Shown in pieces: positions 1-8,946 of a stretch of 64,000 nt of DNA. This DNA comes from DASTEQ01 sp040905185 (GTDB lineage: Bacteria; Chloroflexota; Limnocylindria; QHBO01), in NCBI GenBank assembly GCA_040905185.1, contig JBBDRZ010000003.1:310001-374000 (forward strand). Direction: 5' to 3'. The position numbers were made by a program, and so were the translations under genes. The first letter of the stretch is position 1. Each line of letters opens with the position of its first letter. The notes beneath the pieces were generated by a model. The model did not search any database. It was given only the letters and a program-made list of their open reading frames with translations, and was not told the origin of the DNA.

Positions 1-943
1 GGACGTAGCCCGGCCCTTCGTTCGAGGGGCGGACCCCCTCGGCGATCAGGAAGGTCATGGCCCGCGAGTGGTCGGCCACGACCTGGTAGCTGAACCGCTC
101 GGCCTCCACGGTCTCCGGGTCGTGGCCAAGATGAGACCGGAGCCGCTGGATGATCGGGATGAATAGGTCGGTCTGGTAGTTACTGCCGACGCCTTGAAGG
201 ATGGACGCTGTCCGTTCGAGGCCCAGTCCGGTGTCCACGCTCTGGAAGGGCAGCGGGGTGAGCGTCCCGTCCGCGGACCGGTCGAACTGCATGAAGACCA
301 GGTTCCAGAACTCGAGCCAGCGCGGGCACGTCTCGGAATGGTCGGGGATGCAGTCCGGACCTTCGCTGAATTCGGCGCCCCGATCGAAATGGATCTCGCT
401 GCACGGTCCGCTGGGCCCGGTGTCGGCCATCTGCCAGAAGTTGTGGTCGTCGCCGACGGCGATGTTGCCCCAGCGGACGACCCGATCGGCCGGGAGGCCG
501 ATCTCATCGGTCCAGATCCGATAGGCCTCGTCGTCATCGGTGTAGACGGTCGCCGCCAGACGGCCGGGATCCATCGCCAGCTGGTCGGGATCGGTCAGGA
601 ACTCCCAGGCCCAGTGGATGGCATCGCGCTTGAAGTAGTCGCCGAAGCTCCAGTTGCCGAGCATCTCGAACAGGGTCTGGTGGCGGGGTGTGCGGCCCAC
701 CTCCTCGAAGTCGTTGTGCTTGCCGGCCACCCGCAGGCACGGCTGGCTGTCGACGGCTCGCTTGTAGGCGCGGGTCTCCTCGCCGGTCAGGACCCGCTTG
801 AACTGGACCATCCCCGAATTCGTGAACAGCAGGGTGGGATCGTCGCGCGCGAGCAGCGGGGCAGGCGGCACGCGGGTATGGCCGCGCGCCTCGAAGAAGC
901 GCTGGAAGCGCTCGCGGATCTCCGCCGCGGGAAGGGATAGCAT
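1..943 (-). CDS. alaS: Alanine-tRNA ligase, N-terminal part (runs off the window)
   Basis: Charges tRNA-Ala with alanine in the cytoplasm. Reading leftward from the ATG at 943, the product begins MLSLPAAEIRERF and continues with class II synthetase landmarks: FTNSGMVQFK, RVAGKHNDFEEVG, HQTLFEMLGNWSFGDYFK and a later DTGLGLERTASILQG. These are the aminoacylation-domain motifs of bacterial AlaRS. About 314 codons are present; the rest of the catalytic domain, the editing domain and the C-Ala domain lie outside the window. It is the last visible gene of a leftward run with the YtxH-like gene 43 bp upstream. No T-box-like leader is visible. The family assignment is secure; completeness cannot be judged. 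Confidence 0.95.
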   Translation of the reverse strand, partial: MLSLPAAEIRERFQRFFEARGHTRVPPAPLLARDDPTLLFTNSGMVQFKRVLTGEETRAYKRAVDSQPCLRVAGKHNDFEEVGRTPRHQTLFEMLGNWSFGDYFKRDAIHWAWEFLTDPDQLAMDPGRLAATVYTDDDEAYRIWTDEIGLPADRVVRWGNIAVGDDHNFWQMADTGPSGPCSEIHFDRGAEFSEGPDCIPDHSETCPRWLEFWNLVFMQFDRSADGTLTPLPFQSVDTGLGLERTASILQGVGSNYQTDLFIPIIQRLRSHLGHDPETVEAERFSYQVVADHSRAMTFLIAEGVRPSNEGPGYV

Positions 944-986
944 GCTGAACTCGCTCAGGCGCGCCGTTTGGCGTCACCGGCAGAAG

Positions 987-1250
987 CTAGCTGGCGCTCT
1001 CCTCGGCCGGGGCCTCGGTGGTCGTGTCGCGCTGGAGCGCGGCCAGCATGGCGGTGCGGGCCTGCTCGGCGGCCGCCTTGCCTTCGCTGACCGCGTCGCC
1101 CAGGTCGCGCGTCCGCTCATCGACGAACTCACCGACCTTGCCGCGCATCTCTTCGCCCGATTCGGGCGCCAGGAGCAGCCCGACTGCCGCGCCGATCAGG
1201 CCACCGATGACCAGACCGGCCACGAAACTTCCGAAACCGGAATCATTCAT
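987..1250 (-). CDS. YtxH-domain small membrane-anchored protein
   Basis: An 87-residue protein. Residues about 6-29 form a glycine-rich hydrophobic segment (FVAGLVIGGLIGAAVGLLLAP) followed at once by ESGEEMRGKVGEF, the typical start of YtxH-type proteins. The remainder is a charged, alanine-rich helix that could form a coiled coil. YtxH-family proteins are small envelope-associated or stress-related proteins without a defined biochemical activity. It lies between a small membrane protein and alaS on the same strand and may be co-transcribed. The ATG at 1250 is the only sensible start. Confidence 0.75.
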   Translation of the reverse strand: MNDSGFGSFVAGLVIGGLIGAAVGLLLAPESGEEMRGKVGEFVDERTRDLGDAVSEGKAAAEQARTAMLAALQRDTTTEAPAEESAS

Positions 1251-1298
1251 AGCGTCTGCATTGCTCCTATGAGGGGACTTCGTCGTGGGGCACCGATT

Positions 1299-1604
1299 CT
1301 ACCGGCCCGGCCCGGACCCGTCGCGTCGCCGGCTCGGATCATCGGGCGGCGAGAGCAGCGTCGCCAGCGCCGCGGTCGTTACCAGCCCCAGCTGGGCGCC
1401 GATGATGGCCGCCGCCAGGTGGAATTCGCCAAACACCACTAGGTCGAAGCCGATTATGCCGGCAACGGCGTTGCCGGCCGCGGTGCCGGCCAGCGCAGCC
1501 AGGGCCAGCAGGAGGGCCTGGCGGCCCCAGCGGCCCCGAATGGCGATGAACAGGGTCAGGTTGATGGCGGCCACCAGGACGGTCCAGATGGCCCACGGCA
1601 CCAC
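1299..1604 (-). CDS. Small integral membrane protein, unknown function
   Basis: A 101-residue product with a GTG start at 1604, four bases after the mnmA stop. It has about three hydrophobic segments: residues 2-20, 29-52 and 61-84. A polar tail rich in Ser, Asp and Arg follows. I do not recognise a family; the layout resembles small AtpI-like or other three-helix membrane proteins, but no diagnostic motif is present. Translational coupling to mnmA is suggested by the tight spacing. The reading frame has GC-rich third positions like its neighbours, which supports it being real. Confidence 0.55.
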   Translation of the reverse strand: MVPWAIWTVLVAAINLTLFIAIRGRWGRQALLLALAALAGTAAGNAVAGIIGFDLVVFGEFHLAAAIIGAQLGLVTTAALATLLSPPDDPSRRRDGSGPGR

Positions 1605-1607
1605 GGC

Positions 1608-2693
1608 TCAGGCCCGAGCGATCCGGCCTCCGCCCAGGCACTCGTCGCCGAGGTACAGGACGGCGGACTGGCCAGGGGCTGCGGCCCATACCGGCTCGGC
1701 GGTCTCCACGACCATCCGCTCCGACCCGACCAGCGTCACTTCGCAGTCAACCTCGGGCGCCCGATGCCGAATCCGGACCTGGGCCTCGAATCGCTCGGCC
1801 GGCGGCGCGCCGGCCACGAAATGGCGCGCGTCGGCGACGAAGCCGCGCGCGGCGAGGTCGTCACGCGACCCGACCACGACCTCGTTGGTCTCAGGCCGGA
1901 TCTCGCGCACGTAGTGCGGCTCGCTGGCGGTCAGCCCCAGCCCGCGTCGCTGGCCAACCGTGTAGTGCGCGAATCCGGAATGGGTGCCGAGCCGGCGACC
2001 CTCGCCGTCCACGATGGGCCCCGACTCACCGACGTAGGCCATGCGCTCGGCCAGCAGCGCCCGGTAGTCGCCCGCGGGGACGAAGCAGATCTCCTGCGAC
2101 TCGGGCGTGGCCGCGGTGGGGAGCTCCATCTCGGTCGCCAGCTGCCGGACCTGCGGCTTGGTCATCTCCCCCAGCGGGAAGCGGGTGGCAGCCAGCTGGG
2201 GCTGGTCGAGGTTCCACAGGAAGTACGTCTGGTCCTTGGCCGCGTCCACGGCCCGCAGCAACCGCCACTGGCCGTCGCGGTGCGCGACGCGAGCATAGTG
2301 CCCGGTTGCCACGCCATCCGCCCCGTAGGCGCCCACGGCGCGCCGGGCGAGAAGGTCGAACTTGATCTTCTGGTTGCAGGCCTGGCATGGGTTGGGCGTG
2401 GTCCCCCCGAGGTACGCCTCGGCGAAGGCGTCGATGACCTGGGCCCCGAACTCGGGTTCGACGTTGAGAATGAAGAACGGGATGCCGATCCGCTGCGCGA
2501 CGCGGCGCGCGTCGTCCGCGGCCTCGGTCGAGCAGCAGCCGCGTCGCGGCTCCCACCCCTCGCCTCGGTCCGGGTGGGTGCGCATCCAGACCCCGACCAC
2601 CTCGTCGCCCCCCACCCCAGCCTCGCGGGCGAGCAGGGCCGCGGCCACGCTGGAGTCCACGCCGCCGCTCATGGCGGCCACGATCCGCGGCAC
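1608..2693 (-). CDS. mnmA: tRNA-specific 2-thiouridylase MnmA
   Basis: Adenylates and thiolates U34 of tRNA-Lys, -Glu and -Gln using persulfide sulfur from a cysteine desulfurase. The start is taken as GTG at 2693 (VPRIVAAMSGGVDSS), preceded by a GAGAG purine tract; the open frame upstream of it is an overlap with the desulfurase gene. Visible landmarks are the PP-loop SGGVDSS at residues 9-15, the NPCQACNQKIKF segment with first catalytic Cys103, and SQEICFV with second catalytic Cys203. About 361 residues matches the family. The cysteine desulfurase gene lies 10 bp upstream, so sulfur donor and acceptor enzymes are co-encoded. Confidence 0.95.
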   Translation of the reverse strand: MPRIVAAMSGGVDSSVAAALLAREAGVGGDEVVGVWMRTHPDRGEGWEPRRGCCSTEAADDARRVAQRIGIPFFILNVEPEFGAQVIDAFAEAYLGGTTPNPCQACNQKIKFDLLARRAVGAYGADGVATGHYARVAHRDGQWRLLRAVDAAKDQTYFLWNLDQPQLAATRFPLGEMTKPQVRQLATEMELPTAATPESQEICFVPAGDYRALLAERMAYVGESGPIVDGEGRRLGTHSGFAHYTVGQRRGLGLTASEPHYVREIRPETNEVVVGSRDDLAARGFVADARHFVAGAPPAERFEAQVRIRHRAPEVDCEVTLVGSERMVVETAEPVWAAAPGQSAVLYLGDECLGGGRIARA

Positions 2694-2703
2694 CGGTGCT
2701 CTC

Positions 2704-3894
2704 TCAGGCCCCCGCCGGGGCCGGCGCGGCGTCCGCGGCAACGGGCTGGGCCGCTGCGCGAACCCGCTCGACGCTGGCGGCCACCAGGTCCGCCGCACGA
2801 TCGATCTCGGCAGCCGTGGTGGTGCGGCCCATGCTCAGGCGCAGCGAACCGCGAATCAGATCCGACGGCACCCCCATGGCCGCCAGCACGTGGCTCGGCT
2901 CGGCGCTCCCCGACGTGCAGGCGCTCCCGGTGGACGCGGCCACGCCCTCCAGGTCGAGGGCCGCCACCAGGTCACCGCCCTCCACGCCGCGGAAAGCCCA
3001 GCTCACGCTGTTCGGCAACCGCGCCTCCGGGTGGCCCGTAAGCTCGCCGTCGGGAATTCCCTCGAGACGATGCGTGAGCCGCTGGCGCAACCCCCGCTGG
3101 CGCTCGTTCTCTGCCGCCAGGCGCTCGGCGTCGGCCCGAGCCAGGCGCAGCGCCTCACCCAGTCCCACGGCCCCAGCCACGTTCTCGGTCCCCGCACGCC
3201 GTTGCCGCTCCTGCGACCCGCCCTGCTGCTGGGGAATGAGGTTCGTCCCCTGGCGCACGAACAGCGCGCCCACCCCCTTGGGCCCTTCGACCTTGTGGGC
3301 CGCGATGCCGAACAGGTCGACCTGGAGGCTATCCACGTCGAGCGGCAAGGAGGCCGCCGCCTGGGTGGCATCGGTATACAAGACGACCTTCCGCTCCCGG
3401 CAGATGGCGCCGATCTGGGCGATGGGCTGAACGGTCCCGACCTCGTTATTGGCATACCCGATCGCGACCAGGGTGGTGTGCGGGCCGATCGCATTTGCCA
3501 CCGCGTCCGGGTCCACCTGGCCGTATCGGTCCACGGGCAGGTACGTCACCTCGAACCCGTGGCGCTCGAGGACCGCGCAGGTGTTCAGGACCGCCCGGTG
3601 CTCGATCACGGTGGTGACCATGTGGTGGCCGCGGCCGCTCGCCGCCCACGCGATCCCGTTGATGGCCAGGCTGGTGTTCTCCGAGGCGCCGGAGGTGAAC
3701 ACGATCTCCCGCGGCTTGGCGCCCAACACGCCGGACACGGTCTCACGTGCCTCGTCGAGGCCCTGCCGGGCACGCCGCCCGGCCGTATGGAGGCTGGACG
3801 GATTGCCGAAATGCTCGGTCAGGTAGGGCAGCATGGCTTCGAGGACCTCGGGCCGCAGGGGGGTGGTCGCGGCGTGGTCGAGGTAGATGGCCAT
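2704..3894 (-). CDS. Cysteine desulfurase (IscS/NifS class V aminotransferase family)
   Basis: PLP enzyme that removes sulfur from L-cysteine as an enzyme persulfide, giving alanine. The 396-residue protein starts MAIYLDHAATTPLRPEV. The PLP lysine is K201 in AAHKVEGPKG, and the persulfide-forming cysteine is C326 in the loop GSACTSGSAEPSH, an IscS/NifS (group I) type loop. The C-terminal 25 residues are an Ala/Pro-rich tail beyond the usual fold. Its position directly upstream of mnmA suggests that it feeds tRNA thiolation; a role in Fe-S assembly is also possible, but no iscU or suf gene is in the window. Confidence 0.93.
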   Translation of the reverse strand: MAIYLDHAATTPLRPEVLEAMLPYLTEHFGNPSSLHTAGRRARQGLDEARETVSGVLGAKPREIVFTSGASENTSLAINGIAWAASGRGHHMVTTVIEHRAVLNTCAVLERHGFEVTYLPVDRYGQVDPDAVANAIGPHTTLVAIGYANNEVGTVQPIAQIGAICRERKVVLYTDATQAAASLPLDVDSLQVDLFGIAAHKVEGPKGVGALFVRQGTNLIPQQQGGSQERQRRAGTENVAGAVGLGEALRLARADAERLAAENERQRGLRQRLTHRLEGIPDGELTGHPEARLPNSVSWAFRGVEGGDLVAALDLEGVAASTGSACTSGSAEPSHVLAAMGVPSDLIRGSLRLSMGRTTTAAEIDRAADLVAASVERVRAAAQPVAADAAPAPAGA

Positions 3895-3931
3895 GGTCGT
3901 GGGCGATTATGCCCCAGCCGCGGAGAGTCCC

Positions 3932-5395
3932 TCAGCAGGGCGAAGCGGGAGGCGGAACCGGGGCCGCGGATGGCGAAGCAGGCGTGGGCGTGACGCCCGG
4001 GACGGGCGTGACCGGCGCGGGGAACGGTTCGCGGACCATGGCTCGGATCTTCTCGAGCGCCGCCGCGTCCAGATCTCGCGGGATGTCCGGTGGCCAGAAC
4101 TGGTAGCGCGCGATTCCGTCCGGAGCAACCCGCGCCGCCACGGCGAGCAGGTCCGGGAGCTGCTCGACCGGCAGGTTGGTGGACAGCGTGTCACCCGCGA
4201 TTTCGAGCAGCTCCGGGAGGCGTGTGATCACCGCGCACGGATTCATCTGTCGGCGAAGCGCGAGTAGAACCCACTGTTGGCGCCACATCCGGTCGAAATC
4301 CGAGTCCTGGTGCCGCGTCCGGGCATAGGCCAAGGCCCGCTGTCCGTCCATCCACTGCACGCCCGGCGCCCACGAGATCTCGATCGTCCCGCTGCCGTCG
4401 GGCAACGGGTAAAGGGCGTCGTACAGCGGGCCGGGCACGTTGATCGTGATCCCGCCCAGGGCGTCCACGAGGCGGACGAATCCCTGCAGGTTGACCACCA
4501 GCCGGCCGTCGAGGTGAATCCCGACCAGGGCACCGATCGCCTCCTCGGTCGCGCGCAGGCCGCGCTCGCCGTCGGCACCCTGGAACCACTCAGGGTGGTC
4601 TTCGGCATACCGAAACAGCGCGTTGATGTAGTCCGGGAAGCACCGGCACGCGAAAGCGTTCACGGATCGCGGAGGGAGCGGGACGTTCGTCAGGTAGCGA
4701 GGAATCCCGAACAGGGCCGCCTTACCCGAGGCGACGTCCACGCTGAGCAATATGAGGGCATCGCTCCGGAGGCTGAAGCGCCCCGGTCCCTCATCGGCCC
4801 CGATCAGCAACAGGTCCAGGCGCCCGTCGGTGGACCAGATCGGCTCGGGGGTCGGCTGGGGCGTGGGTGGGGCCGTCCAACGCGGGCGAGGAGTCGGTGA
4901 CGGGCCCTCAGGGGTCGGCTCTGGGGTCGGGGTTGGTTCCTGTGACCGTTCGGCGAAGACCGTCGTCACCGTGTCGTACGTCCGGTACCCCACGTACCCG
5001 ATCCCGGCGTGGGTTCCCACAGTCACGGTCAACAGGGCTGCCAGGACCCCGGTAGCCACCCAGCGCGGGGCTCGTCTGCCGGCGGGGGGCCGACGACGGC
5101 TCGCGATGCGGTAGGCGTCGACCGTGGCGAAGGCGCGCAGGGCAGCAATGGCCAGGTTGGCGGCCACGAGGACCAGCAGCACGCCGGGTTGGAGGGCCAA
5201 TCCCAGCGTACGCGCGGTGCCCTGCGTGGCCAGGACCGCGCCGGCCCCGACGGCAAGGAGGATGATGGGCGCGGCGAGGATGAGCCCCCGGCCAGCCTCG
5301 CCGGCCCATGCCTGGCCGGCTCCGGGCACCAGGAACGAGAGAATGGCCGCCACAATCGGGGAACGTCGGATGGCAGCGAGGGCACGCCGTACCAC
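3932..5395 (-). CDS. LytR-CpsA-Psr (LCP) family cell-wall ligase
   Basis: LCP proteins transfer lipid-linked polymers onto peptidoglycan or other envelope acceptors at the outer face of the membrane. The 487-residue protein has several hydrophobic segments in residues about 13-95 and 110-135. A long Pro/Thr-rich linker follows (about 160-195, repeats of PTPEPTP type), then the LCP domain from about 200. That domain shows LLLIGADEG with the catalytic-region Asp, GLRATEEAIGALVGIHLDG, and the Arg-rich signature ALAYARTRHQDSDFDR. The tail is Pro/Ala-rich. The N-terminal multi-pass region is longer than the usual single anchor. It heads the leftward run toward alaS and is divergent from the ectC gene, with a 38 bp gap. 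Confidence 0.88.
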   Translation of the reverse strand: MVRRALAAIRRSPIVAAILSFLVPGAGQAWAGEAGRGLILAAPIILLAVGAGAVLATQGTARTLGLALQPGVLLVLVAANLAIAALRAFATVDAYRIASRRRPPAGRRAPRWVATGVLAALLTVTVGTHAGIGYVGYRTYDTVTTVFAERSQEPTPTPEPTPEGPSPTPRPRWTAPPTPQPTPEPIWSTDGRLDLLLIGADEGPGRFSLRSDALILLSVDVASGKAALFGIPRYLTNVPLPPRSVNAFACRCFPDYINALFRYAEDHPEWFQGADGERGLRATEEAIGALVGIHLDGRLVVNLQGFVRLVDALGGITINVPGPLYDALYPLPDGSGTIEISWAPGVQWMDGQRALAYARTRHQDSDFDRMWRQQWVLLALRRQMNPCAVITRLPELLEIAGDTLSTNLPVEQLPDLLAVAARVAPDGIARYQFWPPDIPRDLDAAALEKIRAMVREPFPAPVTPVPGVTPTPASPSAAPVPPPASPC

Positions 5396-5433
5396 CGCCG
5401 CAGTCTAGGCCCAACCAAGGAGGAGCGGACCCG

Positions 5434-5817
5434 ATGATCGTGCGATCTGTGGATGACGTGGCCGGCACGGACCGGGACGTGGCGGGGGCCGGATGGCGCA
5501 GCCGACGGCTGCTGCTCCGGTCCGACGGGATGGGCTTCTCGCTCCACGACACGACGGTCGAGGCCGGAGTGGAGTTGACGCTCGAATACCGTCACCACCT
5601 GGAGGCCTGCTACGTGGTGTCGGGCGGGGTGGAGCTCGAGGACCTCACCTCAGGCCAGCGCCACGCCGTGAGGCCCGGCGCCGCATACGCGCTGGACCAG
5701 CATGACCGACACGTCCTGCGCAGCCCGGACGGGGCGCGTCTGGTGTGCGTCTTCAGCCCGCCGCTGACCGGCACCGAACGCCACGTCGGCGGCGGCTACG
5801 AGCCCTCCGAGGACTGA
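5434..5817 (+). CDS. ectC: L-ectoine synthase (EctC), orphan gene
   Basis: Cyclises N-gamma-acetyl-diaminobutyrate to the compatible solute ectoine. The 127-residue cupin starts at ATG 5434, seven bases after a strong AAGGAGG. It reads MIVRSVDD, GTDRDV, RRLLLRSDGMGFSLHDTTV, ALDQHDRHVLR and CVFSPPLTGTE, all EctC signatures. Glu57, Tyr85 and His93 fall exactly at the family's iron-ligand positions (established for EctC, recalled rather than checked). No ectA, ectB, ectD or aspartokinase is nearby, so the acetylated precursor must come from elsewhere in the genome or from outside. The gene is convergent with aspS and overlaps its 3' end by 22 bp. Confidence 0.93.
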   Translation: MIVRSVDDVAGTDRDVAGAGWRSRRLLLRSDGMGFSLHDTTVEAGVELTLEYRHHLEACYVVSGGVELEDLTSGQRHAVRPGAAYALDQHDRHVLRSPDGARLVCVFSPPLTGTERHVGGGYEPSED

Positions 5818-7622
5818 CCGCCGCGATCGGCGTGGGTCGGATCGGCGAGCCGCAGTCCCAACTCGGCCAGCTGCTCGGCCGCGATGGGCGACGGGGCGCC
5901 CAGCATGAGGTCGCTCCCCGACTGGGTCTTGGGGAAGGCCATCACCTCGCGGATGTTGTCCTGATCGGTGAGCAGCGCGGCCCATCGGTCCAGCCCGATC
6001 GCGATCCCGCCATGCGGAGGCGCGCCGAACTCGAGGGCGTCCAGGAGCGCGCCGAACTGGTCGCGCATGCCCTCGATCGTGTGGCCCATCAGGGCGAACG
6101 CTCGCTCCAGGAGGTCGCGGCGGTGGATCCGGATCGAGCCGCCACCCAGCTCCCAGCCGTTGAGGGCCAGGTCGTACTGCTGCGCGTGGATGGCCGCCGG
6201 GTCGCGCTCCATGTCGTCGCCCTCGTCCCACACCGGGGCGCTGAAGGGGTTGTGGGTCGCGTCCCAGCGGTTGCCCTCGGCATCCCACTTGAACATCGGG
6301 AAGCGGTGGACCCACACGTACGACAGCACGCCCGGCTGGCCGAGGCGGAGCTGAGCCCCGAGGTCCACCCGGACCCTCCCCAGGGCCTCGGCCCCGCGAT
6401 GACCGTCCGCATCGGCGACCACCAGGATGAGGTCGCCCGGCACAGCGCCGCTGACCTCGATCACGCGCTGCTGGGTGGCCGGCGGCAGGTGGCGGGCGAT
6501 GGGCCCTTTCAAGGAGCCATCGGCTTCCACCGCCAGGTGGACCAGTCCACCGGCGCCATGCCGGATGGCGAGATCGGTCAGCGCATCGGTCTGGCGTCGG
6601 GAGAATCCCGCGCAGCCGGGGGCGACCAGCCCCCGGATCGCGCCGCCGGCGGCGAGGGCATCGGTGAACACCCGCAGGTCGGTCCCCGTCACGGCTGAGC
6701 CGAGGTCCACCAGCTCCATCCCGAGCCGGACGTCGGGCTTGTCGGACCCGTATCGCGCGATGGCGTCGGCATAGGTCAGGCGCGGGAACGGAACCTGCGC
6801 GATGGGACGCTCAGGCACCACCTCGGCGCTGACCGCGGTCACCATCTCCTCGACCGTGGCCATCACGTCCGCCTCGCGAACGAAGCTCATCTCGATGTCG
6901 ATCTGGGTGTGCTCCGGCCCCCGGTCGGCGCGGAAGTCCTCGTCGCGGTAGGCATGGGCCAGCTGGTAGTAGCGGTCGTATCCGGCCACCATCAGCAGCT
7001 GCTTGAGGACCTGTGGCGACTGCGGCAGGGCGTAGACCTTTCCCGGCTGCAGGCGGCTGGGCACCACGAAGTCCCGCGCCCCTTCCGGCGTGGAGCGGAT
7101 GAGCGTCGGTGTCTCGATCTCCACGAATCCGACGCCCTCCAGGTGCCGTCGGACGGCCGATGCCAGCCGGCTGCGGAGCAGCATCCGGGCCTGGAGTGGC
7201 GGCCGGCGCAGATCGAGGTACCGATAGGTGAGCCGGAGCGACTCGTCGAGGCCCGGTTGCTCCTCGTTGATGTAGAACGGCGGCACCTTGGATGGGTTCA
7301 GCACGCTGAGCCGATCCACCCCGACCTCGACCTCCCCGCTGGGAAGCTCCGGGTTGGCGGTGCCGTCCGGGCGCTGGCGCACGACGCCCTCGACCTGGAT
7401 CACCCATTCCGCCCGAGCCTCGGCGCCCGCGTGGTGCGCATCGGGGGCCTCGTCCAGGTTGGTCACCACCTGGGTAATCCCGTACCGGTCGCGCAGGTCG
7501 AAGAAGGTCAGGTGGCCGTGGTCGCGGCGGCGATGGACCCAGCCGGCCAGGGTCACGCGCTCCCCGATGTGGGCGGCGCGCAGCTCCCCGCAGGTATTGG
7601 TCCGGAAGGAGGGGGGCGTCAT
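5796..7622 (-). CDS. aspS: Aspartate-tRNA ligase
   Basis: Charges tRNA-Asp, possibly also tRNA-Asn. The product is 608 residues from the ATG at 7622, which overlaps the hisS stop in an ATGA; the longer open frame upstream is an overlap with hisS. Domain order is an N-terminal OB-fold (RVTLAGWVHRRRDHGHLTFFDLRDRYG), class II core (YALPQSPQVLKQLLMVAGYDRYYQ, YRDEDFRADR), a bacterial GAD insertion around residues 290-420, and a C-terminal core (WDATHNPFSAP, GGIAIGLDRWAALLT). This is the full bacterial-type architecture. Co-transcription with hisS is evident. Whether it is discriminating cannot be decided by reading alone. Confidence 0.96.
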   Translation of the reverse strand: MTPPSFRTNTCGELRAAHIGERVTLAGWVHRRRDHGHLTFFDLRDRYGITQVVTNLDEAPDAHHAGAEARAEWVIQVEGVVRQRPDGTANPELPSGEVEVGVDRLSVLNPSKVPPFYINEEQPGLDESLRLTYRYLDLRRPPLQARMLLRSRLASAVRRHLEGVGFVEIETPTLIRSTPEGARDFVVPSRLQPGKVYALPQSPQVLKQLLMVAGYDRYYQLAHAYRDEDFRADRGPEHTQIDIEMSFVREADVMATVEEMVTAVSAEVVPERPIAQVPFPRLTYADAIARYGSDKPDVRLGMELVDLGSAVTGTDLRVFTDALAAGGAIRGLVAPGCAGFSRRQTDALTDLAIRHGAGGLVHLAVEADGSLKGPIARHLPPATQQRVIEVSGAVPGDLILVVADADGHRGAEALGRVRVDLGAQLRLGQPGVLSYVWVHRFPMFKWDAEGNRWDATHNPFSAPVWDEGDDMERDPAAIHAQQYDLALNGWELGGGSIRIHRRDLLERAFALMGHTIEGMRDQFGALLDALEFGAPPHGGIAIGLDRWAALLTDQDNIREVMAFPKTQSGSDLMLGAPSPIAAEQLAELGLRLADPTHADRGGQSSEGS

Positions 7623-8896
7623 CGGGTGGAGCTGCCGCGCGTGGCGATTGCCACCTGATCGAGGGCGATCTCGCGCTGGCTGCCATCGGCGAGGTCGCGG
7701 AGGACGACCGATCCCCGGGTCAGCTCCTCGCCCACGATCACCGCCCACCGAGCGCCGACCTTGGCGGCCGCCTCCAGCTGGCGTCCGAGCTTTCGGTCCG
7801 ACCCGTCAGGGCGCACCCGGAGACCCGCTTCGCGCAGGGCGCCCGCCACCAGGAGCCGTTCGGCGACGTCGTCCGGCTGCGTGCCGACCACGGCCACCAG
7901 GGCGGGCGTGGGCTCGCCGGGAACGCCCCGTTGGGCCATGGCGAGTACGATCCGATCCAGTCCCAGGCCGAAGCCGATGCCCGCCGTGGGCGGGCCTCCC
8001 AGCAGCTCCACCAGGCCGTCGTAGCGGCCGCCGCCGGCCAGGGCATCCTGGCTCCCGGTCCGGCCAGACGGGAACAGCTCGAACGTGGTCCGGGTGTAGT
8101 AATCCAGGCCCCGGACCAGGCGATGGTCGATCTGGTACGCGACTCCCAGCCGATCCAGGAGGCCGGTGACGCCGGCGAAGTGGGCCTGACAGGCGTCACA
8201 TAGGTGGTCTATGGATTTCGGGGCGCCGGCCGCCAGGCCAGGATCGAGCGTCTTGTCATCCAGCACCCGGAGCGGGTTCGTGTTCAGCCGGCGTCGGCCG
8301 TCCTCGCCGAGTGCATCCCGGTGAGGGGTGAAGTACTCGACCAGCGCAGCCCGGTACGCGGGTCGGCACGTGGCATCGCCGATGGAGTTCAGATGGATCA
8401 CGGCGTCCTCCAGGCCGACCTGCGCGCAGTACCGCCCCGCGAGCTCGATCAGCTCCGCGTCCACCGCCGGCCCGGGATCGCCGATGACCTCCACGTCCCA
8501 CTGCGTGAACTGGCGGAAGCGCCCGGCCTGGGGCCGGTCGTAACGGAACATGGGGCCCATCATCCATACCCGGAGCGGCCCAGGGCGGACGTGCAACCCA
8601 TGCTCCAAGTAGGCTCGCACGATTCCGGCGGTCGGCTCCGGGCGCAAGGCCCAGGCCGGCTCCTCTTCGTCGCTGCCGGCCGCGCCGCGCACCCCGAACA
8701 TCTCTTTGGCCACGGCGTCGCTGCCCTCTCCGAGCCCGCGCACGAACAGCTCGGTCGCCTCGAAGAGAGGCGTTTCGATCCGCTCGAACCCGTATCGCGA
8801 TGCCAGCTCAGCGGCAGCGGCCTCGGCACGCTCCCACGAGGCGGCGTCCTCGGGGAGCCGGTCCTGGGTGCCGCGGGGGGCGCGTAGGGCAGGCAT
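7619..8896 (-). CDS. hisS: Histidine-tRNA ligase
   Basis: Charges tRNA-His. The 425-residue protein starts MPALRAPRGTQDRLPEDA. Class II landmarks are ALRPEPTAGIVRAYLEHG, the motif 2 region FRYDRPQAGRFRQFTQWDVE, the histidine-binding GLDYYTRTTFE and motif 3 GIGFGLGLDRIVLAM. A C-terminal anticodon-binding domain occupies about residues 330-425. Its stop overlaps the aspS start in an ATGA, a hisS-aspS pairing common in bacteria. A short 50 bp gap separates it from the divergent glycosyltransferase gene. Confidence 0.96.
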   Translation of the reverse strand: MPALRAPRGTQDRLPEDAASWERAEAAAAELASRYGFERIETPLFEATELFVRGLGEGSDAVAKEMFGVRGAAGSDEEEPAWALRPEPTAGIVRAYLEHGLHVRPGPLRVWMMGPMFRYDRPQAGRFRQFTQWDVEVIGDPGPAVDAELIELAGRYCAQVGLEDAVIHLNSIGDATCRPAYRAALVEYFTPHRDALGEDGRRRLNTNPLRVLDDKTLDPGLAAGAPKSIDHLCDACQAHFAGVTGLLDRLGVAYQIDHRLVRGLDYYTRTTFELFPSGRTGSQDALAGGGRYDGLVELLGGPPTAGIGFGLGLDRIVLAMAQRGVPGEPTPALVAVVGTQPDDVAERLLVAGALREAGLRVRPDGSDRKLGRQLEAAAKVGARWAVIVGEELTRGSVVLRDLADGSQREIALDQVAIATRGSSTR

Positions 8897-8946
8897 GACC
8901 GCAGTCTACCGGCGGACTCCGATCCCGCGCCCGGGTCGGGTACCGT

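Noticed and set aside
944..986. T-box or other tRNA-sensing leader before alaS
   Set aside because: Only 43 bp separate alaS from the upstream gene, too little for a T-box.
2362..3993. Long rightward open frame of 543 codons
   Set aside because: Antisense to cysteine desulfurase and mnmA; composition is typical of GC-rich shadow frames.
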